The translations under genes were made by a program, and so were the position numbers. The notes under the pieces were generated by a model. That model worked only from the letters and a program-made list of their open reading frames with translations, was not told where the DNA came from and searched no databases. Below, piece by piece: positions 52,168 through 61,712 of a stretch of DNA of 64,000 bases (position 1 is the first letter of the stretch; each line of letters begins with the position of its first letter). The stretch covers positions 558,001 through 622,000 of the forward strand of contig NZ_BDCH01000012.1 in assembly GCF_001613405.1 (NCBI RefSeq), written 5' to 3'. This DNA is from Nocardia crassostreae (GTDB taxonomy: Bacteria > Actinomycetota > Actinomycetes > Mycobacteriales > Mycobacteriaceae).

Positions 52168-53361
52168 ATGGACGAACCCACCTGGAATCGGCAACGCCTG
52201 CGCAGCAATAACGAATGGCTGCTGCTGGAACAGCTGCGCACCGCCGGACCCGCCAGCCGGGCCCAATTGGCCCGGGATACCGGACTTTCCAAGCCGACCG
52301 TGTCCAGTGCCCTTGCCGCCCTGCAACAGCACGGCCTGGTGCGTGAGGTGGGGACCATCGTGCCCGAGCGCGGGCGCACGGCGGTGCTGTACGAGCCGGA
52401 CCCGACCGCCGGATACGCGCTCGGCGTCGATATCGGCCGGGCCCGCCTGCGGGTGGCCGTTGCGGATCTGTCGGGAAAGATCCTGGCGCGCAACGATATC
52501 GCCAACAAGGCGCGCACCGCCACGGCCGTCGCGGATATCGCCGCCGATACGGCGCGGGTGCTGGCCGACGCCGGGATTCCGATCGACCGGGTGGTGCACG
52601 CGGCGCTGGGCAGTCCGGGCGTCTTCGATCCCGAGGACGGGCGGGTGCATTTCGCGGTGAACCTGCCCGGCTGGGGTCGCACCGGGCTGCTCGACCATAT
52701 TCGGCAGCGGCTCGGCGGCCTGGAGTTGTCGGTGCACAACGATGCCAATCTCGCCGCCCTGGGCGAGTACGCCTTCGGGGTCGGCCGCGGCAGCCGCCTG
52801 TTCGTCTATGTGCTCATCGGCACCGGCCTGGGCGTCGGAATCGTCTCTCAGGGTGAGCTTTTCACCGGTGCGCACGGCGCGGCCGGTGAAGTGGGCTTCC
52901 TGCCCGCCACCTTCGGCGCACCGGAGCCCTCGCGGCGCGGCGCGCTCGAGGAGGCGGTCTCCGCCGACGCGGTCGTACGCGCCGCCCGCGATCGCGGCAT
53001 GGCGGGCAGACTCACCGCCAAGGGCATCTTCGACCGGGCGCGCGAGGGCGATCCCATCGCCGCGGAGGTGGTGCGTCAAGAGGGGGATCGAGTGGCGCTG
53101 GTGGTGGCGGCCGTGACGGCCGTCCTCGATCCGGATCTGATCGTGCTGGGCGGCGGCCTGGGGCGCAGCGCCGATCTGCTGCTGGAGCCGGTGCGCGCGG
53201 CCCTGGAACGCTCGACCCCGCTGCGACCCTCCGTCGCCTCCAGCGCATTGGGTGACGACGCGGTCCTGCTCGGCGCGATCGCCACCGCCCTGCGAATCGC
53301 CCGCCCGCAGGTCTTCGACCGCCGGACGCCGATCCGGCCCCCGCCGCCGAGTCCAATCTGA
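52168..53361 (+). CDS. ROK-family transcriptional regulator (NagC/XylR type)
   Basis: 397 residues from ATG 52168 (GGAAGG upstream); ATG 52096 is in frame but overlaps the -10. N-terminal MarR-like winged helix (about 10-70: NNEWLLLEQLRTAGPASRAQLARDTGLSKPTVSSALAALQQHGLV) and a ROK sugar-kinase-like domain (LGVDIGRARLRVAVADLSG, ALGSPGVFDPEDG, HNDANLAALGEYAFGVG, VLIGTGLGVGIV). The ROK zinc motif (CxCGxxGCxE) is missing: the corresponding stretch reads GAHGAAGEVGFLPATFG with no cysteine. It likely senses a sugar or sugar phosphate. Divergent permease is a probable target. Confidence 0.88.
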   Translation: MDEPTWNRQRLRSNNEWLLLEQLRTAGPASRAQLARDTGLSKPTVSSALAALQQHGLVREVGTIVPERGRTAVLYEPDPTAGYALGVDIGRARLRVAVADLSGKILARNDIANKARTATAVADIAADTARVLADAGIPIDRVVHAALGSPGVFDPEDGRVHFAVNLPGWGRTGLLDHIRQRLGGLELSVHNDANLAALGEYAFGVGRGSRLFVYVLIGTGLGVGIVSQGELFTGAHGAAGEVGFLPATFGAPEPSRRGALEEAVSADAVVRAARDRGMAGRLTAKGIFDRAREGDPIAAEVVRQEGDRVALVVAAVTAVLDPDLIVLGGGLGRSADLLLEPVRAALERSTPLRPSVASSALGDDAVLLGAIATALRIARPQVFDRRTPIRPPPPSPI

Positions 53362-53366
53362 AGCAA

Positions 53367-53429
53367 CGTCGACCGGGAACTGGTGGCGGCATTTCGCGAG
53401 AAGCCCCCGCCACCAGTTCCCGGTCGACG
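53367..53429. repeat. Perfect 23-bp inverted repeat between ROK and hrpB genes
   Basis: Arms 53367-53389 and 53407-53429 (CGTCGACCGGGAAC... and its exact complement) flank a 17-nt loop. It starts 5 bp after the ROK stop. It may terminate the ROK transcript, although no T-run follows on either strand. Confidence 0.75.
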
Positions 53430-53483
53430 GCGTTCCACTCCCCGATTCACGGCTCGCCGGGGGGAGCGGCAAACTGGGCGGCA

Positions 53484-56019
53484 ATGAAACTGCCTGAACT
53501 GCCCGATCTCCCGGTGCGCGCCGCCCTCGATGAGGTGTGCCAGACGCTGGCCGCGAACGGTACCGCGGTGCTGGTCGCGCCGCCGGGGACCGGGAAGACG
53601 ACCCTCGTTCCGCTGGCCTTGGCTGCCGCGACGAATGGGCGGGTGGTGGTGGCCGAGCCGCGGCGGTTGGCTGCTCGCGCGGCGGCCGCGCGGATGGCCG
53701 CGCTGCTCGGTGAGCGGGTCGGGGAGACCGTGGGCTATGCGGTGCGCGGGGATCGGCGGGTGAGTGCGTGCACGCGGATCGAGGTGGTCACCTCGGGGCT
53801 GCTGGTGCGGCGGTTGCAGGGTGATCCGGAATTGGCCGGGGTCGATGTGGTGGTGCTCGACGAGTGTCATGAACGGCATCTGGATGCCGACTTGCTGCTC
53901 GCCCTGCTGCTGGACGCGCGGGGTGGGCTGCGACCGGATCTGCGAGTGCTCGCCACCTCCGCCACGGTGGCGGCCGAACGGTTGGCGGACCTGCTCGGCG
54001 ATGGTGGTCCCGCACCGGTGTCGACCGTCGAAGGCCGTGCCTACCCGGTCGACATCAACTATCTCGCCCCGATCAAAGCCGAGCGAACCGAGGCGCATGT
54101 CGCCCGCGCGGTCCGGGCCGCACTGCACGGCGGCGACGGTGACGTCCTGGTGTTCCTCCCGGGCGCGGCGGAGATTCGCCTTACCGCGCAACAGCTTTCG
54201 GATCTCCGCGACGTGGACGTGCTGCCGCTGCACGGCCGTCTCTCGGCCGCGGCACAGGACACCGCCCTGGCTGCGGGCGCCCGCCGTCGCGTCGTATTGT
54301 CCACCGCCGTAGCCGAATCCAGCCTCACGGTCCCGGGCGTCCGCGCGGTGGTCGACTCCGGCCTGGCCCGAATCCCGCGCACCGACCACCGCCGCGGTCT
54401 CTCCGGCCTGGCGACGGTCCGGGTCTCGTCCGCCGTCGCCGACCAGCGCGCCGGTCGCGCCGGTCGCGAAGCGCCGGGCCGAGTGTGGCGCTGCTGGCCG
54501 GAATACGAGCACGCCACCCTTCCCGCCTACCCCGACCCGGAGATCCGCACCGCGGACCTGACCCGCCTGGAACTCGAACTCGCCTGCTGGGGCACCCCCG
54601 ACGGCGAGGGCCTCACCTGGTGGGACGCCCCGCCCGCCGGTGCGCTGGCCGCGGCCCGGGAAGTACTCCGCGCCCTGGGCGCCATCTCCGAAGACGGCGC
54701 CGTCACCCGCCGCGGCAGACAAATGGCCGCCCTGGGCCTGCACCCCCGACTCGCCCGAGCCCTACTCGACGGCGCGACCGTGGTCGGCCCGAGAACAGCC
54801 GCGGAGGTGGTAGCCCTCCTCGACGACGACACCCTCGCCCCCGGAGTCGATGTCGTCGCCGCCATCCGCACCCTGCGCCGCGAACGCCCCCCCCGCGCTG
54901 GAAGCGAGAAGCGGACCGCCTCACCCGCCTGGTCGACACTGCTCCGCCGGGAGTCGGCACTACACCGACCACGACGGCCACGTCGCGGGACAGGGGAATT
55001 CCGCCGAGCACCGATACTCCGCCAGGCGTCGGCACTACATGGGATGACGATCCGGCTTTCGTTGTGGCGCTGGCACATCCGGAACGGATTGCTCGTCGGC
55101 GCGCACCGGGATCGGCGAGTTATCTCATGGCTGGAGGTACCGCGGTGACGTTGCCGCCCGGATTCGGCCTGGCCGATTCGGAATGGCTGGCTGTGGCGGT
55201 CGCGACGCGTGATCCGGGGCGCGCCGAGGGCCGAATCCGCTTGGCCGCCAATGCCGATCTCGAACTGGCTCGCCGTGCCGCCCCGCCCTGCTGGCCACCG
55301 CCGACGAGGTCGATTGGGTCAACGGGGATGTGGTGGCCCGCCGGGTCGAGCGCCTCGGCTCGATCGTGCTGTCGGAGAAGCCTTTACGTGACCCGGAACC
55401 GGAGCGGATCGCCGCCGCCCTGCGCACCGGCCTGGCCTCGACGGGCCTCGGTCTGCTGCGCTGGGATGCCGACGCCACCGCGCTCCGGCAGCGCCTCGAT
55501 TTCCTGCACCGCAATCTCGGCGCGCCCTGGCCCGCCGTCGGAGACGAGGCTCTGCTCGCCGACCTCGACGCCTGGCTCGGCCCCGAATTGGCCACCGCCA
55601 GAAGACGAGCCGACCTGGAGCGCGTCGACGCCGGTCAAGCCCTCCGCCGCCTGCTGCCCTGGCCCGAGGCCGCCCGCCTCGAAGAACTGGCCCCCGAACG
55701 CCTGGAAGTCCCCTCCGGCAGCAAGATTCGCGTCGACTACACGGCCGAGCGCCCGGTACTCGCGGTCAAGGTCCAGGAAGTCTTCGGCTGGTCCGACACC
55801 CCCGCCCTGGCCGACGGCAAAATCCCCATCCTCCTGCACCTGCTCTCCCCAGCCCAACGTCCGATAGCCGTCACCGGTGACCTCGCCTCCTTCTGGCGCA
55901 CCGGCTGGCCCCAGGTCCGCGCCGACCTCCGCGGCCGCTACCCCAAACACGCCTGGCCGGAAGACCCTGCCACCGTCCCAGCGCATCGCGGCACCGCCCG
56001 CCGCGCAACGCGCGGCTGA
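53484..56019 (+). pseudogene. hrpB: ATP-dependent helicase HrpB, broken by two frameshifts
   Basis: Frame 1 (from ATG 53484) has a complete DEAH-type motor: VLVAPPGTGKTTLVPLAL (about 30-47), VAEPRRLAARAAA, VVVLDECHERHLDAD (DECH, about 127), ATSATVAAERL, VLVFLPGAAEIR, QRAGRAGREAPG. After the C8 run at 54887-54894 the coding sense moves to another frame (WKREADRLTRLVD, FVVALAHPERIARRRAPGSASYLMAGG). Near 55285 it moves again, to a third frame holding the HrpB C-terminal domain (VARRVERLGSIVL, RLLPWPEAARLEELAPERLEVPSGSKIRVDY, VQEVFGWSDTPALADGKIPILLHLLSP, WPQVRADLRGRYPKHAWPEDP). Each shift fits loss of one base. HrpB-type DExH helicases remodel RNA. Confidence 0.88.
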
Positions 56020-56055
56020 CCGCGCAGTCGCTCGCCGGAAGGCCGATGGCCGATC

Positions 56056-56472
56056 ATGGCGGGTATGAAGAGCACGGTGTTGCGGGTGACCACGGGTCGG
56101 ACCGAGGTTGTGTACGACCTCACGCGGGAGTGCGCGGCCTTCGCGCGGGAGGTGGGCGGCGACGGGTTGCTGCACGTCTTCGTGCCGCACGCCACGGCCG
56201 GGATCGCGATCATCGAACTCGGTGCGGGCAGTGACGACGACTTGCTTGCCGCACTGCGCGATCTGCTGCCCCCCGACGATCGCTGGCGACACGCGCACGG
56301 CTCGCGCGGCCACGGCCGATCCCACGTCATGCCCGCCCTGATTCCGCCCTATGCCACCGTGCCGGTCCTCGACGGCGCCCTGGCACTCGGCACCTGGCAG
56401 TCGATCGCCCTGGTCGATCTCAACGTAGACAATCCCGACCGCGAGGTGCGCCTGTCACTCCTGGGTGCGTGA
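56056..56472 (+). CDS. YjbQ family protein (UPF0047)
   Basis: 138 residues from ATG 56056 (ATG 56065 in frame). The family core is intact: VVYDLTRECAAFAREVGGDGLLHVFVPHATAGIAIIELG (about 18-55), DDLLAALRDLLPPDD, the histidine-rich segment WRHAHGSRGHGRSHVMPALI (about 76-95) and ALGTWQSIALVDLN near the end. YjbQ proteins are small trimers with a conserved histidine/glutamate pocket; thiamin phosphate synthase activity has been reported for the E. coli member, but the physiological role is not settled. Intact although both flanking genes are frameshifted. Confidence 0.88.
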   Translation: MAGMKSTVLRVTTGRTEVVYDLTRECAAFAREVGGDGLLHVFVPHATAGIAIIELGAGSDDDLLAALRDLLPPDDRWRHAHGSRGHGRSHVMPALIPPYATVPVLDGALALGTWQSIALVDLNVDNPDREVRLSLLGA

Positions 56473-56563
56473 GGGTTCACACCCTTTCCACCCGGTTCAC
56501 ACCACCTTTTGGCGGCCGATATCGGGTGTGTACCGGGCCGAAAGGGTGTGGACGCTGGGTGAG

Positions 56564-57466
56564 CTAGTGGGGGAGCATCCGGTGCCAGGTGTCGCGGATG
56601 ATGGATTCGATGGCGGGTGCTGTGGGGTCCAACCGGTTTCGGTGGTGATGCGGGTGGGGCCGCTGATCAGGGCGGCGGGTTCGGGGGCGGCGGGCTTGTG
56701 GCGCAGGGGGACTGGGCGACCGGTTACGTGTTCGACTGCGGCGACGATGTCCAGAATGCTTGTGCCGCACCCTGTTCCGAGATTGAAGCGGGTTGCGGCG
56801 CCGGGGGACGGGGTGTGATCGAGGCAGGCGGGGAAGGCGGTGGCGGCGTCGGTGACGTGGAGGTAGTCGCGGACCGCGGTGCCGTCACCGTTGACTTCGA
56901 GGGTGGTGCCGTTGGCGGCGGCGGTGAGGGTGCGGGGGATCAGACGGGTGGGGTCCGGGTCGTCGCCGCTCGCGATATTGGGTAGGCGCAGGATCGTCGC
57001 GGACAGCGCGCCGGTGCGGGCCTGGGCCGCGATGGCGAGCTCGGCGGCCAGTTTGCTGCTGGCGTAGGGGCGGGGCGTCGGGGAGGTCTTCGGTCATCGG
57101 TTGGCGATCGGGGGTGCCGTAGATGGCGCAGGTGGAGGCGAAGACCAGGCGCCGCACGCTCGCCTCGGCCATTGCGGAGAGGAGGCGCAGGGTGCCGGTG
57201 GCGTTGACCTCGAAGTAGCGCAGTGGATCGGTAAGCGATTCGCGGACCCGGGTCAGACCCGCCAGGTGGCACACGGCGTCGACACCGGTGAGGGCGTGGC
57301 GGAGAGTCCCGGTGTCGAGGAGATCGGCCGCACGGGTTTCGGCTGAGCCGGGAATCGGCCCGGAGCGATTGTGCGCCATGGCGATCGGGGTGTGACCCGC
57401 CGCGGCCAGGGCGGTGACGACCGCGCGGCCGAGATAGCCGCCCGCGCCGGTGACCAGTACTCGCAC
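56564..57466 (-). pseudogene. NAD-dependent sugar-nucleotide epimerase (extended SDR), two frameshifts
   Basis: From GTG 57466 the frame gives VRVLVTGAGGYLGRAVVTAL (Rossmann GxxGxxG), DAVCHLAGLTRV, VRRLVFASTCAIYGTPDRQPMTED. Near 57070 it loses sense. One frame over, YASSKLAAELAIAAQ (the YxxxK catalytic pair) continues with ATILRLPNIASGDDPDPTRLIP, VNGDGTAVRDYLHVTDAATAF and RFNLGTGCGTSILDIV. Near 56615 a second shift is needed to reach the ending IESIIRDTWHRMLPH and TAG at 56564. All parts of a GalE-like UDP-glucose epimerase are therefore present in pieces. No function is expected unless the shifts are sequencing errors. Confidence 0.82.
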
Positions 57467-57668
57467 GAGTGCCCATGCTGCCAGGCGGGAATGGCGCACC
57501 GCCGCATCGGGTTCGACCTGGTGGATTCGGTGGCTTCGGTGCGGCGTCGGGGTGACAGTGGCGCTACTGCGCCGGGGTGGCTCGAGGCGGCGGGGGGCGG
57601 GGTGTCACAGGTGTGACATACGCTCCCGGGAGATCGGGATATGTGTGGCGGGACGGCGGGGTGCGGGG

Positions 57669-58544
57669 ATGAGTAGGCGCGGGTGGGCGCTGTTCCTGGC
57701 GATGGGGGTTATCTGGGGTGTGCCGTACGCGATGATTCGTGTGGCGGTGGAGGATTTCGATCCGTTGTTCGTGGCGTTCGGGCGGACTCTGCTCGGGGCG
57801 CTGGTGTTGTTGCCGATTGCGCTGTACACCAAGGTTTTCACGGTGGCGCTGCGGCATTGGCGGTGGGTGCTGGTGTACACGCTGGTGGAGATCACCGTGC
57901 CGTGGCTCATGATCGGCATGGCCGAGACGAGGCTGAACAGTTCGACGGTCGGGCTGTTGATCGCGGCGGTGCCGCTGGTGGCCATGGTCATCGTGACGCG
58001 GATCGGGCACGAGCGCTTGGACACCCGCCGGATCATCGGCCTGTTCGTCGGGTTCGCGGGGGTGGCGGCGCTGGTGGGGCTGGATATCGACACCTCGAAC
58101 GTCTGGGCGCTCGCCGCCATCGGCGTGACCGTGGTGGGGTACGCGATCGGGGCGATCATCATCGATCGCAAATTGTCGGACCTGCCGCCCATCGGCGTGG
58201 TGACAGCCTCACTGGTCATCGCGACCGCGATCTATCTGCCGTTCGCGGTCTTCCGCACCCCGGCGCACCTTCCGGCGGATGCCACCTGGTCGGTGGTCGG
58301 GCTCGGGCTCATCTGCACCGCACTGGCCTTCGTGGTGTTCTTCGCGCTCATCGGCGAGGTCGGCGCCGCGCGCGCCACGGTGATCACCTACATCAATCCG
58401 GCGGTCGCGCTCGCGGTGGGCGTCTCGCTGCTGGGTGAACCGCTCACCGCCGGTATGGCCATCGGCTTCCCGCTGGTCATCATCGGCTCCATTCTGGGCA
58501 CCGCCAAGGCCAAGGCGGCGGTGAAGGAACCCACGCCCGCCTGA
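57669..58544 (+). CDS. EamA-family drug/metabolite transporter
   Basis: 291 residues from ATG 57669. Ten hydrophobic helices arranged as two EamA repeats: WALFLAMGVIWGVPYAMIRVAVEDFDPLFVAFGRTLLGALVLLP (repeat 1 start, with the WGxxY segment) and IGVTVVGYAIGAIIIDRKLSDLPPIGVVTASLVIATAIYLPF (repeat 2), ending FPLVIIGSILGTAKAKAAV. The family exports metabolites or drugs by exchange or proton antiport. The substrate is unknown. About 200 bp separate it from the divergent epimerase; I see no clear operator there. Confidence 0.85.
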   Translation: MSRRGWALFLAMGVIWGVPYAMIRVAVEDFDPLFVAFGRTLLGALVLLPIALYTKVFTVALRHWRWVLVYTLVEITVPWLMIGMAETRLNSSTVGLLIAAVPLVAMVIVTRIGHERLDTRRIIGLFVGFAGVAALVGLDIDTSNVWALAAIGVTVVGYAIGAIIIDRKLSDLPPIGVVTASLVIATAIYLPFAVFRTPAHLPADATWSVVGLGLICTALAFVVFFALIGEVGAARATVITYINPAVALAVGVSLLGEPLTAGMAIGFPLVIIGSILGTAKAKAAVKEPTPA

Positions 58545-58572
58545 TTCCGGCCACGCTCTCGCGTAATCCGGT

Positions 58573-59526
58573 TCAGCCCTGGCGTTTGGCCCGGGCCCGG
58601 CGCTTGCCCTCGTGCATGGCCTGGACCCGGGCCACCGGAATGGTGTGGCCCTCGGCCAGCAGATCCTCGGGAAGTCGTTGCGGCGCGGGCATTTCCTCCG
58701 CCCACGGGTCGCGGTCGCCGAGTAGTTTCGCGGCATTGCGAATGGTGAAATCACCGGGCGCGGCCGCCGCCAGATCGGCCCAGCCGACCGGAAACGACGC
58801 CGGGGCGCCCGGCCGGATGCGCGGACTGTACGCCGCGACCACGGTCGCCCCGCCCGCCCGGGTGGAGTCGATGAACACCTTGCCGCCGCGATCCTCGCGG
58901 ATGAACGCGGTGGTGGCGAGTGCGGGATCGAGCCGTTCGGCGCGCACCGCGATGGCCCGGTTGGCCGCCGCCGCGTCCTCCATCGAAATTCCGGGCTCGA
59001 CCGGCACGAATACGTGAACACCCTTGGCCCCACTGGTTTTCACCGCCCCCGCCAGCCCGTCGTCCGCCAGCGCCGCCCGCACCAGTTCGGCCGCGCGCAC
59101 CGCCGCCCGAAAGTTCTCCCCGGGCGGCGGATCGAGATCGAGCACCAGATGCGTCGGCCCCGATTCGTAATCGCCCCGCAGCAGCCAGGTGTGGTACTCG
59201 ATGGCCCGCTGATTCCCGAACCACAGCAGCGTGCGCACGTCATCGCAGACCGCGTAGGTCACTTCGCGTTTGGAGCTGTCGGCCCAGATGGTCACCCGCG
59301 GCACCCAGTCCGGGGTGTACTTGGGCAGATTCTTCTGCATGAACGGCTCCTGCCCGGGCCGCACCCGGATGACCGACAGCGGCCGCCCCCGCAGATTCCG
59401 CACCAGCCGATCGCCCACCGCCTCGAAGTAGCCGATCAGATCCCGTTTGGTGGCGTCGGCCCCGTCGAACAGCGGTGAGTCCAGACTGGTGAGCTTGACG
59501 CCGTCGCGAACCTCTTCGGTGCCCAT
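58573..59526 (-). CDS. Stand-alone LigD-type polymerase/primase domain protein
   Basis: 317 residues. AEP-type polymerase domain as in the POL module of LigD: VKLTSLDSPLFDGADATKRDLIGYFEAVG at the start, FMQKNLPKYTPDWV, the metal-binding aspartates in THLVLDLDPPPGENF (about 126-140), and the nucleotide-binding segment VKTSGAKGVHVFVPVEPG (about 165-182). No ligase or phosphoesterase domain is fused. Mycobacteria have similar free-standing proteins beside LigD, used in end-joining and gap filling with ribonucleotide preference. No ku gene is near. A basic tail (GKRRARAKRQG) may help DNA binding. Gap to the AI-2E gene is 31 bp. Confidence 0.9.
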   Translation of the reverse strand: MGTEEVRDGVKLTSLDSPLFDGADATKRDLIGYFEAVGDRLVRNLRGRPLSVIRVRPGQEPFMQKNLPKYTPDWVPRVTIWADSSKREVTYAVCDDVRTLLWFGNQRAIEYHTWLLRGDYESGPTHLVLDLDPPPGENFRAAVRAAELVRAALADDGLAGAVKTSGAKGVHVFVPVEPGISMEDAAAANRAIAVRAERLDPALATTAFIREDRGGKVFIDSTRAGGATVVAAYSPRIRPGAPASFPVGWADLAAAAPGDFTIRNAAKLLGDRDPWAEEMPAPQRLPEDLLAEGHTIPVARVQAMHEGKRRARAKRQG

Positions 59527-59557
59527 CGCACCACCTTGCGCCGCACCCGGGACATGG

Positions 59558-60754
59558 TCAAGAACCGGGGGCGGCGGGCGGGCTCTCGGCCTCGGTCTCG
59601 GCCTCGCCCTTGTTCTTTCGATCGCGCCGGTCGATGCGCGGATCCTCGGTCACCTCGTAGCGCCTGACGTACTCGCCGAGGAAGGCCTGCAGCGTGGCGG
59701 TGGCCGGAATGGCGAGCACCGCGCCGACCGCGCCAAGCAGCGCCGCGCCGATCATGACGGCGAGCAGCGCCACCGCCGGATTCACGTCCACGGTGCGCGC
59801 GGTAATGCGCGGTTGCAGCACATAGTCCTGAATCCACTGGTACACCACCACGAAGATCAGGATCCACACCGCGTCGAGGGGATCGACGGTGAGCGCCACC
59901 AGAATCGGCAGAATGCCCGCGATATAGGTGCCCACCGTCGGCACGAACGAGGCGACCACGCCGAACCAGATGCCCAGGTCTAGCGCATTGGGTATGCCCA
60001 GCAGCGCCAGGAACGCGCCGTGCGCAATGGCGGAGATGACCGCCAGCAGCGCCCGGGAGTACAGATAGCCGCCGGTCTTATCGATGGCCAGATCCCAGGC
60101 GTGCAGGACCGCGCCCTGTTTGGCGGGCGGCAGCAGCGAGCACAGCGAGCGCCGCAGCTTCGGCCTGTCGGCGGTCATGTAGACGCTGAACAGCGCGATG
60201 GTCAGCACCCGCGCCAGCCCGCCGAGCACACTGCTGGACAGGCCCCAGGCATTGTCGGCGGCGCGTTCGGCGTATTCGGTGACCACATCGGAGTCCTTGA
60301 ACAGCCGATCGCGCAGCTGGTGCACGGTGAAATCCTGGTGGAAGGTGTTGTTGACCCACACGATGAGCTCGTCGAGCAGCCGGGGGAGTTCGGCGGCGAT
60401 ATTGCCGACCGTCTCCACCGCGAGCACGCCCAGCGTGGCGATGAATCCGACCGTGCAGACGAACACGATGATGAAGACGGCGGCGACGGCGAGACCGCGG
60501 TGCATGCCCCGCGCGGCCAGCGCGTCCACCGCGGGTTCCATGGCCAGTGAGATGAAGAAGGCCACCGTGAGAATGATGCCGATATCGATGAGCCGGTAGG
60601 CCGCCCAGTTCGCGACCTCGAAGACGCCGATCAGGACCAGCGCCAGGATCATGGCGCGCGGCAGCCAGGACGGCATGCGGCCGCTGGCGGAGGTGCTCGC
60701 CGGGCTCTGCTCGGGTGCCGGGTTGTCGGGGGCCACGGGGTCAGTCTGCGCCAC
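59558..60754 (-). CDS. AI-2E family transporter (PerM/TqsA-like)
   Basis: 398 residues, GTG start. About eight helices with the family pattern: VLIGVFEVANWAAYRLIDIGIILTVAFFISLAMEPAVDALAARGMHRGLAVAAVF, a long amphipathic cytoplasmic segment (LPRLLDELIVWVNNTFHQDF), then LALLGIPNALDLGIWFGVVASFVPTVGTYIAGILPILVAL and IQDYVLQPRITARTVDVNPAVALLAVMIGAALLG. The C-terminal tail is charged (RIDRRDRKNKGEAETEAE). Members export autoinducer-2 or act in Na+/H+ transport; which applies here cannot be said. Transcribed leftward with the LigD-type gene. Confidence 0.88.
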   Translation of the reverse strand: MAQTDPVAPDNPAPEQSPASTSASGRMPSWLPRAMILALVLIGVFEVANWAAYRLIDIGIILTVAFFISLAMEPAVDALAARGMHRGLAVAAVFIIVFVCTVGFIATLGVLAVETVGNIAAELPRLLDELIVWVNNTFHQDFTVHQLRDRLFKDSDVVTEYAERAADNAWGLSSSVLGGLARVLTIALFSVYMTADRPKLRRSLCSLLPPAKQGAVLHAWDLAIDKTGGYLYSRALLAVISAIAHGAFLALLGIPNALDLGIWFGVVASFVPTVGTYIAGILPILVALTVDPLDAVWILIFVVVYQWIQDYVLQPRITARTVDVNPAVALLAVMIGAALLGAVGAVLAIPATATLQAFLGEYVRRYEVTEDPRIDRRDRKNKGEAETEAESPPAAPGS

Positions 60755-60915
60755 CGCCGGGAGTTTGCCCGTAATCGACGCACCGGTCGGTCTTTTGTTC
60801 CGAATTGTTCATCAGGCTGGGCGGTCGGTTAATTTCACGCGGACAGGCCGAGAAGCATTCAGGGATAAAGGTTTTGCCGCGATATTGTGCAGGTGTGGTG
60901 TCGGGCGGACAAGAT

Positions 60916-61581
60916 ATGCGGGTGCGGACGAAATTCTCCATCGAGCTCATGGCGTTGACCGATGAGCTGGCACATATGGCGCGGTTGACCCATGAGGCGG
61001 CCGAGCGCGCTGCGGCGGCCTTGGTGGGCAGTGATCTCACCGCCGCCTACGAGGTGTTCGCGCTCGAGGAACAGGTGCAGGTCGAGCACGCCAAGTGCGA
61101 GGACCGCTCGGTGATCCTGCTCGCACTCGAGGCTCCGGTGGCCCGTGATCTCCGGCACGTGGTGACCGCCATCCAGATTGCCGACGACTTGCTGGACATT
61201 GGCACCTCGCTCAGCCGGATTGCCGATATCGTCGTGCGCCGGTACCCGGAACCGGTTGCGCCGCAGCACGTCATCGAGCAACTCGACGGGATATCGACCG
61301 CCATAGCCGATTTGACCGACGATGTGGTGAAAGTGATTGCCGCGCAGAATCCTCCGCGCGACAAGGTGCTGATACCTCGGGACACGGCCGTGGATCGCCT
61401 GCGCGCCCAGGTCTCCGACGCCGTGGCCGATCCGGACTGGACACATGGTTCGGCCATGGCCACCGATATCGCCATGCTCGTGCACCACTACGGCCGCTGC
61501 ACCGACCATTGTGTCCGCATCGGCCAGCTCATCCGGTTCTTCCACACCGGTATTCCGCTGTACGCGCAAGTGGAGGGGTAA
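60916..61581 (+). CDS. PhoU-domain protein (phosphate signalling)
   Basis: 221 residues from ATG 60916 (MRVRTKFSIELMALTDELAHMARL), with GGCGGA upstream; GTGs at 60895 and 60898 are in frame and sit behind TATTGT (60883-60888), so a leaderless longer form is possible. Two three-helix PhoU repeats: ELMALTDELAHMARLTHEAAERAAAAL and ILLALEAPVARDLRHVVTAIQIADDLLDIGTSLSRIADIVVRRYP, then a second copy ending LVHHYGRCTDHCVRIGQLIRF. The E/DxxxD pattern expected for metal binding is partly kept. PhoU links Pst transport to the PhoR kinase; no pst genes are near, so this may be a PhoY-like paralogue. Confidence 0.8.
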   Translation: MRVRTKFSIELMALTDELAHMARLTHEAAERAAAALVGSDLTAAYEVFALEEQVQVEHAKCEDRSVILLALEAPVARDLRHVVTAIQIADDLLDIGTSLSRIADIVVRRYPEPVAPQHVIEQLDGISTAIADLTDDVVKVIAAQNPPRDKVLIPRDTAVDRLRAQVSDAVADPDWTHGSAMATDIAMLVHHYGRCTDHCVRIGQLIRFFHTGIPLYAQVEG

Positions 61582-61712
61582 CCGCCACAAACGGGGATGT
61601 GCTGTCAGGGGTCCTGATCGGCACGGGTAAGCTGCCCGAATTGCTTCATGGTGAGGGTTTTTCGAGTAGCACCGCGTGTCCGGACAGCCGAAATCCGACA
61701 AGGGCCCCAAAC

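Noticed and set aside
54485..55867. 460-codon frame as an independent gene
   Set aside because: Only the part after about 54895 is meaningful, as the middle of hrpB; the rest is shadow.
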